Of a DNA stretch of 64,000 nucleotides, positions 21,872 through 32,573 are shown piece by piece (position 1 is the first letter of the stretch; every line of letters starts with the position of its first letter). The notes under the pieces were generated by a model. It saw only the letters and a list, made by a program, of their open reading frames with translations. It did no database searches and was not told where the DNA came from. Both the position numbers and the translations under genes were made by a program. Source of the stretch: Caecitellus pseudoparvulus (taxonomy: Eukaryota > Bigyra: Bicosoecida); NCBI GenBank assembly GCA_965644315.1, contig CBFFRQ010000029.1, positions 248,001 to 312,000 on the forward strand, written 5' to 3'.

Positions 21872-23823
21872 ATGAGCACAGGCTCTCCAGCTTATGCAGC
21901 AAGCTATGAAATCCCAGAGTCGGTCATGCAGCAGCGCGGTGACGCCATTGCCTCTTCCCTGGCTGCCAGGCAACGTGCGTGGGAGCGGCGTTTCGCATGC
22001 CTTGCCCACCCGCTGCGGCGGGGCCAGAGCACTGCCCCCTTGCACGTACGGCGCGATTCCTCCACGTCCAGGTGACATGATTCGCATGTCCATGTTGGAC
22101 CAGCATCGCCAGCAGTGAGTCCTGCCCCCAGCGCATCACCAGGCGCTGCACATCGACGGCTGCAGCAGGTGCAAGTGAAACGCTGCCGAGCCGTCCTCAC
22201 GGTGTGCTGCCGCTGCCGCTGCGCAGGTCCCTCAGCGCGCTGCCCGTCGGCAACGCAGGCCTCTCTGCATTGGCACCCCTGCCTTCCCGTGCTCATGGCC
22301 TGCCCTATGCAGGTGCCGCCTCCCGGGGGGTGCGCCGCGAGCCGCGGGATGCAGCTGGCTTGCTGCAGCGGGCCGACGCAGTGCTGGCGCAGCGGGGCAG
22401 GCCTTCGCCGCACAGACACGCCCCTGAAGCAGCACTGCTGGCGCCCGTCACGCCGGCAGTGCAGCATGCCCCGTTGCCGGCGCCACACCCAGTGCAGGCT
22501 GCACCCCAGCACAGCCTGCCCCCAGCGGCAACGGCAGCTGCGCCCCATCCTCTGCAGCGGGCATTCGCAGACCCAGTGCAGCGGTCCCAGGAGGTGCTGG
22601 CCGTGGCAGATTCTCTCGCTTCGCGCCGCGCTGCAGAGGTGGCCCGGGCGCAAGCCGCTGCGCAGGCCCACACGGAGGCGGTGGCGGCGGCTCAAGCGGC
22701 GGCGGCGGCGGAGGCTGCACGGCAAGCGGCAGAGGCGGCAGCTGCCGCTGAAGCAGCTGCAGCACGGCAGCGCGCCGAGGCGTCGGCCCGTCGTGCAGCG
22801 CTCGTGGCGGAGCTGGAGGAGCTGGAGACAGCTGTGGCGGCGGCAGAGGCAGGTCTGGCCGAGGCGCAGGGTGACCACCTGGAGGCCTCCACAGAGCTGG
22901 CCAAGGTGGTCAAGTACACCAAGGAGCTGCTGCAGCAGGTGCAGAAGGCCAAGGGGGTGTGGAGCCCCACGCCGCGCTCCAGTGTGGCGGTGCAAACGGG
23001 TGAGGCTGGAGCTCGGGCAGGTGTGGTGGCCCCCCCTCTTGGCCTGCAGGCGGCGGCGGACCTGAGCAAGGCAGCGGAGGCGGCGACAGAGGTGTTGCAA
23101 GGTGTGCCGTCTCCTCTCCCCACACCTGGATCCGCTGCAGCGCAGGTCGGCAGCTGCGACCCCACCACCGCCGAAGCAGAGGCTGCCGTGGCGAGTGACG
23201 CCAGCGCACCGCCGACAGAGGCGGCAGCCCCTGCCCCTGTGCCAGCAGAAGCACCCACTCCACCCAGGGCTGACGCCTCCAGCGCGCCAGGTACCAGCGA
23301 CAGCAGCCCCCTTGCGTCGGCATTTGGGCGGGGACACTGGCGCACGCTCTTCTCTTCAGACGCCTCAGCGCCCGTGTCCACGCCAGGCACAGCCCTGGCG
23401 TCCATTGTCAAGGGCACTCCTGCTCCTGGAGAGGGCGCTGCGCCAGCTTCTGTGGCTGACGTTGGGAGGGGGCCCCCTGCACCCCCCTCAGGCCGACAGG
23501 GGCCCCACACCCTGGACAGTGTGCGGGCAGACATGGAGGCAGCCCGACCCCGCCGCTCAGCCAAGGTGGAGTTCTTGCAGCAGGGCGACGGGCGAGGTGC
23601 GGGCGAGGACAGCCCCCTGGCCCGGGCCAAAGGGCTGACCCCAGAGAGCAGCGCCTATGCGGAGCTGGCTGCCATCGACCAGCACCTGGCAGACATCGGC
23701 GCCAGGGTGCAGGCGGCCAAGGTCTCAGCAGCCGCCAAGGGCAGACACCCACGTGCCACGGGCCGCCTGGTGTCGCGCCGTCAGGCTGCTGCTGCTGCCC
23801 GCCCTCTGGCGCCGCCGGCGTGA
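21872..23823 (+). CDS. Unknown Ala-rich coiled-coil protein
   Basis: Three exons (21872-21978, 22028-22114, 22227-23823) give 596 residues, with all splice phases closing exactly. The first 65 residues are not low complexity (YEIPESVMQQRGDAIASSL, then TYGAIPPRPGDMIRMSMLDQ) and look like a conserved N-terminal motif, though I do not recognise it. Residues about 190-300 form an Ala/Glu/Arg-rich coiled coil. Residues 300-500 are Pro/Ala/Ser-rich. The C-terminal 90 residues include a second helical stretch (SSAYAELAAIDQHLADIGAR) and a basic end. It is transcribed divergently from the TmcB-like gene and converges on the metallophosphoesterase gene (58 bp between stops). A cytoskeletal or ciliary role is possible but unsupported. 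Confidence 0.75.
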
Positions 23824-23881
23824 CCTCATGGGAGGGGGGCGGGTCAGGCTGTGCATTGTGGGTGGGCAGGTGGCGGGAGCG

Positions 23882-24682
23882 CTACCGACTGGCGGCAGTG
23901 GCTTCTCTGTGTGCCGCCAAGGCATCGGGGTGGATGTCAAACACGACAGGCAGGTGCTTCAATGCAAAGGTGCCGTCCAACAGGCAGGCGTTCACGACGG
24001 CAGTGGACCCCAGTGCCCCGGCGCCGTACCCGTGGTGGTTGTGTCCGTGCACTGCAAGGAAGGGCTGCACGCGCCGCAGGGTGCTCTCCAACTCGGCGCA
24101 GGCGGCGGAACCTGACATCTTGCCGAGACCTGTCGGCGGGCCATGTGTCAGCAACACATCCACCTCGTCGGGGATGGCGCTGTACGCCGCCGCCAGCTCG
24201 GCAGAGTCCCGCTCGAAGGGCTGGAAGTTGGTGTTGGTGCTGTGGGGGCTGTTGGGCAGGTGCCACGGCGTGCCGTACACCCGGATGTCGGTGCCTGGCA
24301 CGGCGGCCTCCGTGTCCTGCAGGTACAGCACGCTGGGCAGGACAGCCCGCACCTTGTCGGGGCCCAGCTCGGCGGCAGTCGTGTCGTGGTTGCCAGAGAT
24401 GGCCATGGCGGTGTGGAAGCCCTTGGCGGCCTTCTGCTCGGCCACCCACTGCCCGAAGTCGTACAGGGTGTCCATGCCCCGCTGCAGGGGGTCAGACAGC
24501 CCCGCGTCGCGCAGCAGCATGTCGCCAGCGTGCAGTAATACGTCGCCTTCCGGCAGGTCCACTGAGCGGTGCTGCCCATGAGTGTCGCTGATCAGGACAA
24601 AGCGGATGGCTCCTCGCGCCTTGGCCATCTGGTTGGACACCACCGCCGTGGCGCCGCGGGAGGCGTACAGGAACTTGGCCAT
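23882..24682 (-). CDS. MPPED1/2-type (UPF0046) metallophosphoesterase
   Basis: Single exon, 266 residues, a calcineurin-like metallophosphoesterase of the MPPED family (Mn-dependent phosphodiesterases). All metal-binding blocks are present: LISDTHGQH near residue 33 (D-x-H), LLHAGDML near 52, ISGNHDT near 97, LLTHGPPTGLG, and AVHGHNHHGYG near 213. The family Gly of the last block is retained, as in active members. The ATG at 24682 is preferred over an in-frame upstream ATG at 24829, because homology starts there and the GCAATTTCCGC element lies just upstream, as before other starts. No signal peptide is seen, so it is probably cytosolic. Confidence 0.92.
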   Translation of the reverse strand: MAKFLYASRGATAVVSNQMAKARGAIRFVLISDTHGQHRSVDLPEGDVLLHAGDMLLRDAGLSDPLQRGMDTLYDFGQWVAEQKAAKGFHTAMAISGNHDTTAAELGPDKVRAVLPSVLYLQDTEAAVPGTDIRVYGTPWHLPNSPHSTNTNFQPFERDSAELAAAYSAIPDEVDVLLTHGPPTGLGKMSGSAACAELESTLRRVQPFLAVHGHNHHGYGAGALGSTAVVNACLLDGTFALKHLPVVFDIHPDALAAHREATAASR

Positions 24683-25009
24683 GGTGTGCCGCGGAAATTG
24701 CTGCCCACGCACGCGTGCACCGGCGGGGGCGCCCTGCGCAGGGGGGGCGAGTGGAAGGCGCGCAGAGGCGCCTGGGTGGGCAAACTGAACAATCACGAGC
24801 ATGTGCTGGGGTTTGTGGTGTGAGCGCACTCACCGTCTGCCCCTGCAGCACCCCACGCTGGCGATCGGGGACTCTGGTGGCGCACGCGTTGCCGTGACCA
24901 GGCTCGGCACCGGCGACGCCCCCGCCCTGCAGCGCCCACGCCTGTGCGCAGGGAGCAGCCCGTAGCACGACTCCTCAACACACCTGGGAAGCTCGCGACA
25001 GTCAGTGGG
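24683..25009. promoter_or_regulatory. Divergent intergenic region upstream of MPPED and TRPC4AP-like genes
   Basis: 327 bp between divergent starts. The GCGGAAATTGC element at 24691-24702 is its only distinctive feature; it reads GCAATTTCCGC towards the MPPED gene, about 10 bp before that start codon. No other element was recognised. Confidence 0.45.
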
Positions 25010-28000
25010 ATGAACCTGCTCTCACGTCTGCATGGCCGGCGGTGCGGGTCGTCGAGCGTGCGGCGCCAGCGAGTGAGGGAGGTGGGCACGGACGTAGAGG
25101 AGGCCCTGGCATGGTACGGACGCCAGGCCGACATCGGGGAGGATGACAAGGGTGTGCTGCGATCCCTGCAAGGGCTGCATGCGTGGAACACCACGCGAAG
25201 TTGCGAACCCACTGCGGCGTCCTGCGCCAGTACACATGTACGTGATGTTCACGAAACGTGGCTGAAACGTCCCCCCGCCACTGCGCCCCTCCTGCGCACC
25301 CCCTGCACAGGCGCTGGCGTCTGTGCTGCACCTGAACTCTGACCACGCGTCAGTGGACCGCGCAGTGGACGTCGTCGTGCGCAGCGACGGCCTGCAGGTC
25401 GTCCTGGCAGCGCTGCACCGCCTGTCGGCACACCTGCTGCGAGCGCCAGCCCTGGCGCCAACGACGACGCGGGCCCTGTGCAGCATGGCGTCGGACCTGC
25501 TGGCTGTCCTGCGCAACATCGCCTACGTCAGCAGCCAGGCGGACTACCTCCTGCACCGCACCGCCACGCTCTCCCTCGTCCTCTCCTTCCTGCCCCTCCC
25601 AGACTGCTTCGACCTGGCCGTGCTGGCAGGGGAACAGCTCCTGTCCACACGGGGGCCCTACGGTATCCCGCGCCTGCTGGACTTGCACGGCGTCATGCCT
25701 GCCCTGCTGGCACTGGACCCCACCCGCCTAGCCGCCGCCAGCCGCCTCCTGTCCCTGCTCGTGTACGAGCCGGAGCGCTCCAACGCGGAGGTGCCCCTGT
25801 CGGCAGCCAGCCTGGTGGCGCATTGGGAGGAGGAGCGTGTGCAGTATGCCCGTGCACGAGCAGGGGCTGCGCCGCTGCAGCCCCTGCCCCTGGCGGCGGA
25901 GGACGTGGAGGTGCATACGCCACTGCATGTGCGCATGACGGTGACGGAGAACCAGCTGGTGGTGTCCCACGCCACCCTGCTCATCCCCCGCCTGGTGGCG
26001 CTGCTGTCCACGCTGCCGCCGCCACCCGTGCGCGAGGGGCTGCACCTGCTCACGCCCCGCCCTCTCACCCCTGCCGCCAACGATGCCCTGCGCCAACAAA
26101 TGGCAGCCATGCCCAATGGCGCTGCCACGCTGCAGGGGCTGGGCGCACACCCCCACGCGGCGCTGGACGTGTTGACTGACATGCAGCTGAGCACCCTGGC
26201 TGCCACCGCCCGTGTGCCTCCGGATGTCCTCATGACTGCCCTGCGCAGCACGCCAGGCGTGCACGTGGACCTGCCCCCCCTGGAGGAGGGGGAGGCGGAG
26301 GACGCCAGACTGGCCGCCCCCATGCAGGAGGGGGGGGAGGCTGCCATGGCCATGACCTGGCCTGCTGCTGGCACTGGGGCGTTCGTCCCCCTGGACCCCG
26401 CCGCGCCGCTGCCGCTGAAGGAGGAGGAGGCGACAGACGTGCGCCTGGTGGGTGGGAGCCCCTCGTCGGCCCCGGTCCCCGCCGCCGACGCGCCCAGTGA
26501 GGCGCTGGGCGCTGGGGCGGAGGCCGCTGCGGGGCACTTGCTGCGGCACGTGCACGCGTCGCCGTCACCGCCGCCGCCGCCGCCGTCCCTGCCCCCCCTG
26601 GCTCTGCGCGACGTCGCCCGTGCCCGCATGGGCGACATCGGCGCCTTCGTCTCTGCCCTGGCAGTGCTGCCGGAGTCCTCACGGTACACGGCAGGCGCCG
26701 ACATGGTGCTGCTGGCCATGGCCCGGGGGCGGCCTGGCTTCGTCGTGAGTGGCGTCGTGAACGCGACAGTGGGGGAGGTGGGCCGGGGGCGGGGCGGCGC
26801 GGCGGAGGCGTGGTGGGCCTCTGCCGAGCAGCTGCGCAGGCTGTCCAAGCTGTCCCCCGCCGAGGCCAGCACTGGGGCAGCAGGGCCCACACCGGAGGAC
26901 GGCGCCTGGCCTGGCGCGCGGTTCGGCCCGGCACTGGTGAGGCTGCGAGCGGCTGCGGCGCTGGGCGGCGTGGCGCGGCCCAGCGTGCAGGAAGCCCTCA
27001 CGGCAGAGGCCTGGGAGAACGCGCGCGCCCTGTTCCGCGTGCCCTTTTCCGAGGAGGCCTTCGCCGGCCCCATGCTGCGCGTGGCGGCGCTGCTGGCGTC
27101 GGCCTGTGCCAGTGCCCCACAAGGCCATGAGGTGCGCGGTGAGGGGGGGGCTGAGGCCAAGGCCATCTTCTCAGAGGCAGACTTGCTGCCGGAACCCCGA
27201 CGTGGCGGCGTGGTGAAGGTGGCCTTGTCCCAGCCGCCTGGCGGGGCCGCCTCGCCCGCCCTCCAGACCGACCCCGTCGCCCTGCACGACAGCGGCAGTG
27301 ACACCAGCAGTGACACCGGCAGCGAAGAGGGGGGGGAGGAGGGGGAGGAGGCGTCTGACAGCCTGCTGGAGAGCATGCTAGCCATGCTGCCAGCCCACCT
27401 GCAGGCCCTGCTGCAGCACATGCCTGGCGTGCAGCGCACAGCCCTTCTGCGCTCCATGGGTGCGGGCCGGGCACCCGACATGGGCCCACGCCCCGCACCC
27501 CCATCCGCCCCCGTCCCGACACCGCTGGCCCCAGATGCCGCCGCCGCCATGGAGCGCGAGCTGGGGCGCATCGTGACCCTGGCGGGTGGGGACCGGGGGC
27601 ACGCCCACGCCTCCCTGGCAGTGCGCCGGACAGACCTCCTGGCGTGGTGGAGGCAGCACCTGCGCTCGGCATTCGCCGACCTACCCCGGCCAGCGGAGGA
27701 GGATGACGTCCCCCGGGCCTGGGCGAGCCGGCGGCGAGACCGCCCCGTCCCGCCCCCCAGCCTGGTGCACGTGCAGGCCCGGGAGCGCCTGGTGGGGCTG
27801 CGGGTGCAGGAGGCCGCCATCCGGGGCCGGCACACTGACATCCTCTGCGTGTTGGCAGGCCTGGCAGGCGGCAAGTTGCGGCGGTTCGTGACGGAGGCCA
27901 TGCTGGCGGCTGGGCTGCCGCGCGTGCTGTGGCGGCAGGTGGCGGACATCGACTGGGAATACAAGCCGCCTCCTGCGGGGTGGATCCCGCCCCGCCTGCA

Positions 28001-31000
28001 CGGGCCCGGGTGCCGGTGCACTGTGGAGGCCACCCACCGCATCCAGCTGCTGCGCGTGGTGTCCCTGACCCTGGACCGGGCCGATTTCCGCAGCATGTGG
28101 GAGACGTGGCTGTCCAAGGCGCGGGGCTTCACGGTGTGGGAGCTGACCATGCTGCAGGGCTTGGAGGCCGCCGGCGCCGCGTGGCAGGCCGACGAGCTGG
28201 ACGCCGTCCCGACACACACGGAAGGCGGTGTCGCGTACATGGCCCCAGGGGCCGCTGGCCGTGTGGCTGCCGCCGCTGTGCGCCGGGCAACAGACGTCGG
28301 CGGATGGGAGGCGGCGGCCCTGGCGGCACTGCGCCTGCCCGGCTCTGCTGCCAGTGCCGTGGAGGCGGCGGAGGTGGCGGAGCTGTGTGCCAGTCGCCGG
28401 GCTGCCTTGGCCAACACTGTCTGCTCCCCCGCAGGCGCCGTGCTGGCCGAGACCAGCGCCCTGGCGTCGCAGTTGGAGACGGTGGTGCGGCGCAGTGAGC
28501 TGCTGGCGCGCGGCGCGGCTTGGGAGTGGGAGGCGTACCTGCCTATGCTGCGGCCGGGGCAGGAGCCGGAGGGCGCCAGCGGCATCATGGATGAGCAGGT
28601 GGCGCCGGTGTTCGGGGGGCATGGGCTGGGCGTGGGGGCCATGCAGTGCCTGTCCACGGACCCACGCCTGGGCAGTGTGGCGTGCCGGCCCGGCCTCGTG
28701 CAAGCGCTGCGGGGGGAAGGGCTGCTGGCGCCACACCAGCAGCACCACGTGCCGCCCTTCCACCCCTGGCCCACACTGCCCCTGGCCCACGTGGCTGCGG
28801 CGCCCCCTGACGCCGCTGCGGGCAGTGCGCTGAGCACACCCCCCTACCTGGCAGGCGCGGGCGCCACCCCCCAGCCGGGCCCCTTCCGTGTCTTCCCGGA
28901 CGCCGCCCCCCGCGTCATGGGCTCGGCCCTGCACGAGACACCCCCCCTGGCCCTGACCCACACGGGCCGTGCGGAAGTGCGTCGGGTGCAGGGCCTGTTG
29001 GGCACGGCGGGCGCCCTGGCCACCGTGGGCGTCATGGACCCCGCCGACGCAGGCAGCATGGGTGTGTCCGGGCGAGCCCTGCTCCTGGGCACGCTGTGCC
29101 TGCCGCATCCCTCCGACTGCGGCATTGACCTGGAGCCACACGTGCAGCCGTCACGCCAGTTAGCAGAGGAGGGGGAGGAGGCGGTGGGGCGGCGCCAACT
29201 GTACCCAGCCGGCCTGAGCGCCAAAAGAGCCATGGAGGGCGATGCGTGCCTGGGCACCATAGGGCGCATGCTGCTGGCGCTGCGAGGGCTGCCGTACCGC
29301 GCCCCCACCCGCTTCTGGGTGTCCTCCATCGTGCAGTCCGCCATCAGCCACGCGCCGACGGCCGTGCGGTGGTGGGCGGCGCGCTCTGGCGTCCTCACCC
29401 GCATGCTGGCAGACCTGGTGCTGGTGTTCGACCGCAGTGTGAAGCGGCAGCTGACAGCCCGGCAGGCGGCGGCGGGCCCGGGCCTGACAGCGCCCGGATC
29501 GGCAGACGACGGCAGCACGGCGCTGGGCGGGGACGGCTGCGGCGGCGTGACGGAGCGCCACCTCATGCAGAGCTGCCTGGACATCGTGGGCGTGGTGGTG
29601 AAGAACAACCCGCTGGGGCTGCGGCTGCTGGACCACCTCATGCCCCCCCCCGTCACGGCGGCGCTCCTGCGCCTGTCCCTGGAGCGCCCCGTGGACTCCA
29701 ACGTCGCCATCCGCAACATCATGCTGACCATGTACTACGTCGGCGCAGGGCACAGTATGCGGCGGGTGGCGGAGGCTGGCCTGGCGCCGCCCCCGGACCT
29801 CACCCACCCCGCCCGCTTCATGGCCCTGCCCATCCTGCACGCGCAGTCGGCGCCCATCGCGCTGCCGGGGGGTCTGGACCCGTCCACCGTCTCCCCCACC
29901 ACGCCCCTGCTGCCGGCGGACGCGGAGTCTGCTCTCATCTCTGCCCAGGGACCCTCCAACGGCCTGCCACGCTGGACCCTGGTCAGCCGGCGGCGGCCGG
30001 CGGCGGGGGGGCGGCTGGAGCTGCGGGGCACGGACCGCCTGGACTGGTTTGGCCAGCCACACGTGCCGCTGGAGGTGCCGCCCACTGTGGTGGACGCTCC
30101 CCCCGTCACGGCGGCGCTGCCTGGCGTGGAGGCTGAGCCCGTGGGGTGTGGCTTCTCGTGCACCCTGCACGCACACTGTGTGCCCCTCGTGTACCTGCTC
30201 ATGGGCGGCATCGCCAGCGCCCAGGAAGTCACGCAGGAGAACCTGTGCACGCTGAACAGCGCCATTCTGCACTTTGTGCTGGCCCACGCGCAAGGCCGCC
30301 TGCCGGGCCTCGTGGCCGCTGTGCGGGCGTACGCCGCGGCGGTGGAGGCGGAAGACTTGAGCCCTGGCGCCCTGGACGCCGCTGCCGTTGAGCGGGAGAG
30401 CGGCGTGGCCCCCGACTCGCCGCCGATGTGGTTGCCCACGGTTCGCTCCCTGGCGGCCTACCTGCACCAGCAGGGGGCGGAGTACGGCGTGCCGGACGTG
30501 GACAGTGACGACGAGGAGGGCACAGCTCTGCTGGAGGCCTCTGGCGCCGCCGCTGCCACCTCTGCTGCCCCTGGCGACCATGAAGATGACGCGGAGGAGA
30601 AGGAGGAGGGGGGGGAGCCGTCCGCCTACCAGGCGGCCGTGTCCTCTTCCCGCCATGCCCGGGCCCACAGCCGGCCCACGCCGCAGCCTCAGCGCACGGG
30701 GCAACCCAGCAAGGGCACACTGGGGCAGTTCGAAGGCCTGCTGCGGTTCTGGCTGCAGCACTACAAGGCTCTGGATCGGGACCGGCCGTCGCTGCTGGTG
30801 TCCACGGGGTTCGCGTACGAGGCGTGGGTGGAGACGGTGCTGCTGCTGCTGGGACAGTGGACGCGTGAGGCAGCCCCGCCCGCGCCCCTGCACCACCTGT
30901 CCAGTGCCCCCCTCGACATGCCCACGCCGCCCCCCCTGTCGGCGCACCGAGGACTGTCCTGGCTGCACCCTGCGGAATTCGGCGCCACCGCCCTGGCCGC

Positions 31001-31034
31001 CGAAGCGTACAGAGCCGCCAGCGCGCTGCTGTGA
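25010..31034 (+). CDS. TRPC4AP: Very long TRPC4AP/TRUSS homologue (putative CRL4 substrate receptor)
   Basis: Two exons (25010-25237, 25311-31034), phase 0, give 1983 residues. Human TRPC4AP (797 aa) is a DDB1-binding substrate receptor of CUL4 ligases and an ion-channel/TNFR1-associated protein. Matching landmarks: armadillo-like helices in the first 200 residues; LRRFVTEAMLAAGLPRVLWR with GPGCRCTVEATHRIQLLRVV; TRFWVSSIVQSAI near 1410; RHLMQSCLDIVGVVVKNN; PVDSNVAIRNIMLTMYYV; TQENLCTLNSAILHFVLAHA near 1720; and LGQFEGLLRFWLQHYKALDRD near 1880. Extra length comes from Ala/Pro/acidic inserts between these blocks. There is no HECT, RING or UBA domain. Long antisense ORFs across it are GC-composition shadows. 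The stop is 17 bp from the stop of the opposing mL45-like gene. Confidence 0.85.
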
Positions 31035-31051
31035 AAATGCACCTGCATTGG

Positions 31052-32089
31052 TTACGGCATCCACCCTGCGATCTGCCACACGCTGCCCTCCGCCGCGCCT
31101 CTCTCCCACGTCACGAAGCTCACGGCTCGCATGGTGGGAGTGCCGCCGGCCGCGGCGTCGTCGGGCAGTTCCTCCAGTTCCGCAGGCGCCGTGGCGGGGT
31201 TGAAGGGGGTGTCGGCGCCCACGCTGCCCAGCACAGACGGCGCCTCCCACTCCACGCTTCCCGAGCCTTCGTTCCAGTAGTACACGTGGCCTGAGGAGGG
31301 GTCGGCCACTGGGCGCCAGGGGGTGCCGGGAGGGGGTCCGCCACTGCCCTGCCCACTGCGGCCTGCGCGGCCCCGGCGAGACTTGGACCCCTTGCCATCG
31401 CCCTTGGGCAAGGGCAGGCTCACTGGCAGCTCCCGTGTCACCAGGCGCGCTGTCAGCTGGAAGTGTGTCGGGTGCGGCATTTGGCTGATGGAGCGGGTGA
31501 GCGAGTCGCCGTAAATGACTCGCGCCTGCACCACCTTCACGGGCTCCAGCAGGCTCAACACGTCGAAGCCCAGCACGGCGCCGTGTGCGCGCTGGCTGGC
31601 CGCCAAGCCGGCCTTTGCAGACTGCAGGGTGGGGGGGGGCGTGCGTGAGCACATCAGCCTGCGCAGTGCACGCCGGCGCAGGTCCGCACCATGAACATGG
31701 GCCCAGTGCACACCTCCTTCAGCGCCTCCTCGTCACCCCTCACGTAGTACATGTGGAACGCCTGGTATGTGTCCTGCGCGAGGGCACGGCGTGGCGGCTC
31801 AGCGTGTGGAGGTGCTCGTCTGAGCTGCGGAAATCGAAACACGCACGGGGGCGATTTCCTGCTCAAACAGCTTCGCACTAAAGTCTGGGAACTGCGTCTC
31901 CACGCGACTGCGGGCCCAGTATGTCGCCCAGTCCGCCGACTGCTTGCGCATGGTGGACCGCAGGGGGCCCAACAAGGACGCCCGACTGCTGGCTGCCGCC
32001 AAGGGTCCGCTGGGCAGCACATCGAAGAGGCGGCCGGTGGACTGCCGGGCCGCCTGCGCCGCTGCGCTGATGGCCTTCTGGTACGCCAT
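31052..32089 (-). CDS. Mitochondrial Tim44/mL45-like protein with C-terminal WW domain
   Basis: Three exons (32089-31847, 31773-31690, 31621-31052), all phase 0, give 298 residues. The basic, amphipathic N-terminus (MAYQKAISAAAQAARQSTGR) fits a mitochondrial presequence. DTYQAFHMYYVRGDEEALKEV marks the start of a Tim44-like/mL45-MBA1 domain, followed by GAVLGFDVLSLLEPVKVVQARVI and FQLTARLVTRELPV. Such proteins tether or form the mitochondrial large ribosomal subunit near the inner membrane. The C-terminal part contains a WW-like module (W-R-P-V-A-D, then GHVYYWNEGSGSVEWEAP) with both tryptophans, the aromatic pair and the proline. That is unusual for this family. A basic Gly/Arg linker separates the two. 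Family assignment is by pattern, so mL45 versus another Tim44-like protein is not settled. Confidence 0.72.
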
Positions 32090-32442
32090 GGTGGGTGGCG
32101 TGGCGTGCGTTGGTGTGCAGCGTGTCGCTGGCGCGTCGCGGGAGGGCGTGGGAAGTGTGTGCCGGCGAGAGGCGGACGCCGAGGGCCAACGGGCGGAACG
32201 GGGGGGGGCGGGCCCAGCGCCCTGCCCCGTGACATTTCGCAGTATCGCACACTCCTCTCCGTTAACACCGTGCCCCACGACCCTGGAGCTGCAGGCCTGC
32301 AGCCCACTCGAACCCGCCAGAGCCGTGCACCTGTGCAGGGTGCGCCTTGCTCGCTGCAATTTCCGCCGTTCCCGACCAGCTCAGCGCCCCGCGCTGCGGC
32401 ACGCAGCCGCCTGTCGACACTGCCCACCCTGCGCAAATCAAT
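32090..32442. promoter_or_regulatory. Divergent promoter region of mL45-like gene and SLC35C1, with SLC35C1 5' UTR exon
   Basis: This segment separates the mL45-like start (32089, minus) from the SLC35C1 transcript. GCAATTTCCGCC at 32345-32358 is the recurrent element of this window, here in reverse orientation. A strong donor GTAAGT at 32443 implies that the SLC35C1 transcript begins upstream of it with a non-coding exon. Confidence 0.5.
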
Positions 32443-32573
32443 GTAAGTGGCTGCAGCCTTGCCTGGTCACCACGGTAGCTTGCGCTGCCGAGGGCCACCT
32501 CGGCAGCCTGTGCGACGTGGCGCGTGTCGTGGCGCAGGCAGTGGCGACACGCTTGCCCCTCCCCCCCCCACAG
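32443..32573 (+). other. Intron in the SLC35C1 5' UTR
   Basis: GTAAGT donor at 32443 and a pyrimidine tract plus CAG acceptor ending at 32573, directly abutting the ATG. The upstream frame is open, but the homology of SLC35C1 starts at this ATG, so the first exon is taken as non-coding. Confidence 0.6.

Noticed and set aside
24683-24829. Upstream in-frame ATG extending the MPPED protein by 49 residues
   Set aside because: The extension lacks family similarity and contains the GCAATTTCCGC element seen before other starts.
25658-28837. 1059-codon minus-strand ORF opposite the TRPC4AP-like gene
   Set aside because: Low-complexity Arg/Ser/Ala/Pro composition typical of antisense frames in GC-rich codons. 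The plus strand carries recognisable conserved blocks.
29160-31652. 830-codon minus-strand ORF spanning TRPC4AP-like and mL45-like genes
   Set aside because: Antisense shadow running across two genes with His/Gln/Arg-rich composition and no domain. It also crosses the mL45-like splice sites.
32090-32573. Open frame upstream of the SLC35C1 ATG
   Set aside because: It contains a GTAAGT donor and polypyrimidine-CAG acceptor directly before the ATG. Homology starts at the ATG, so it is promoter and 5' UTR.
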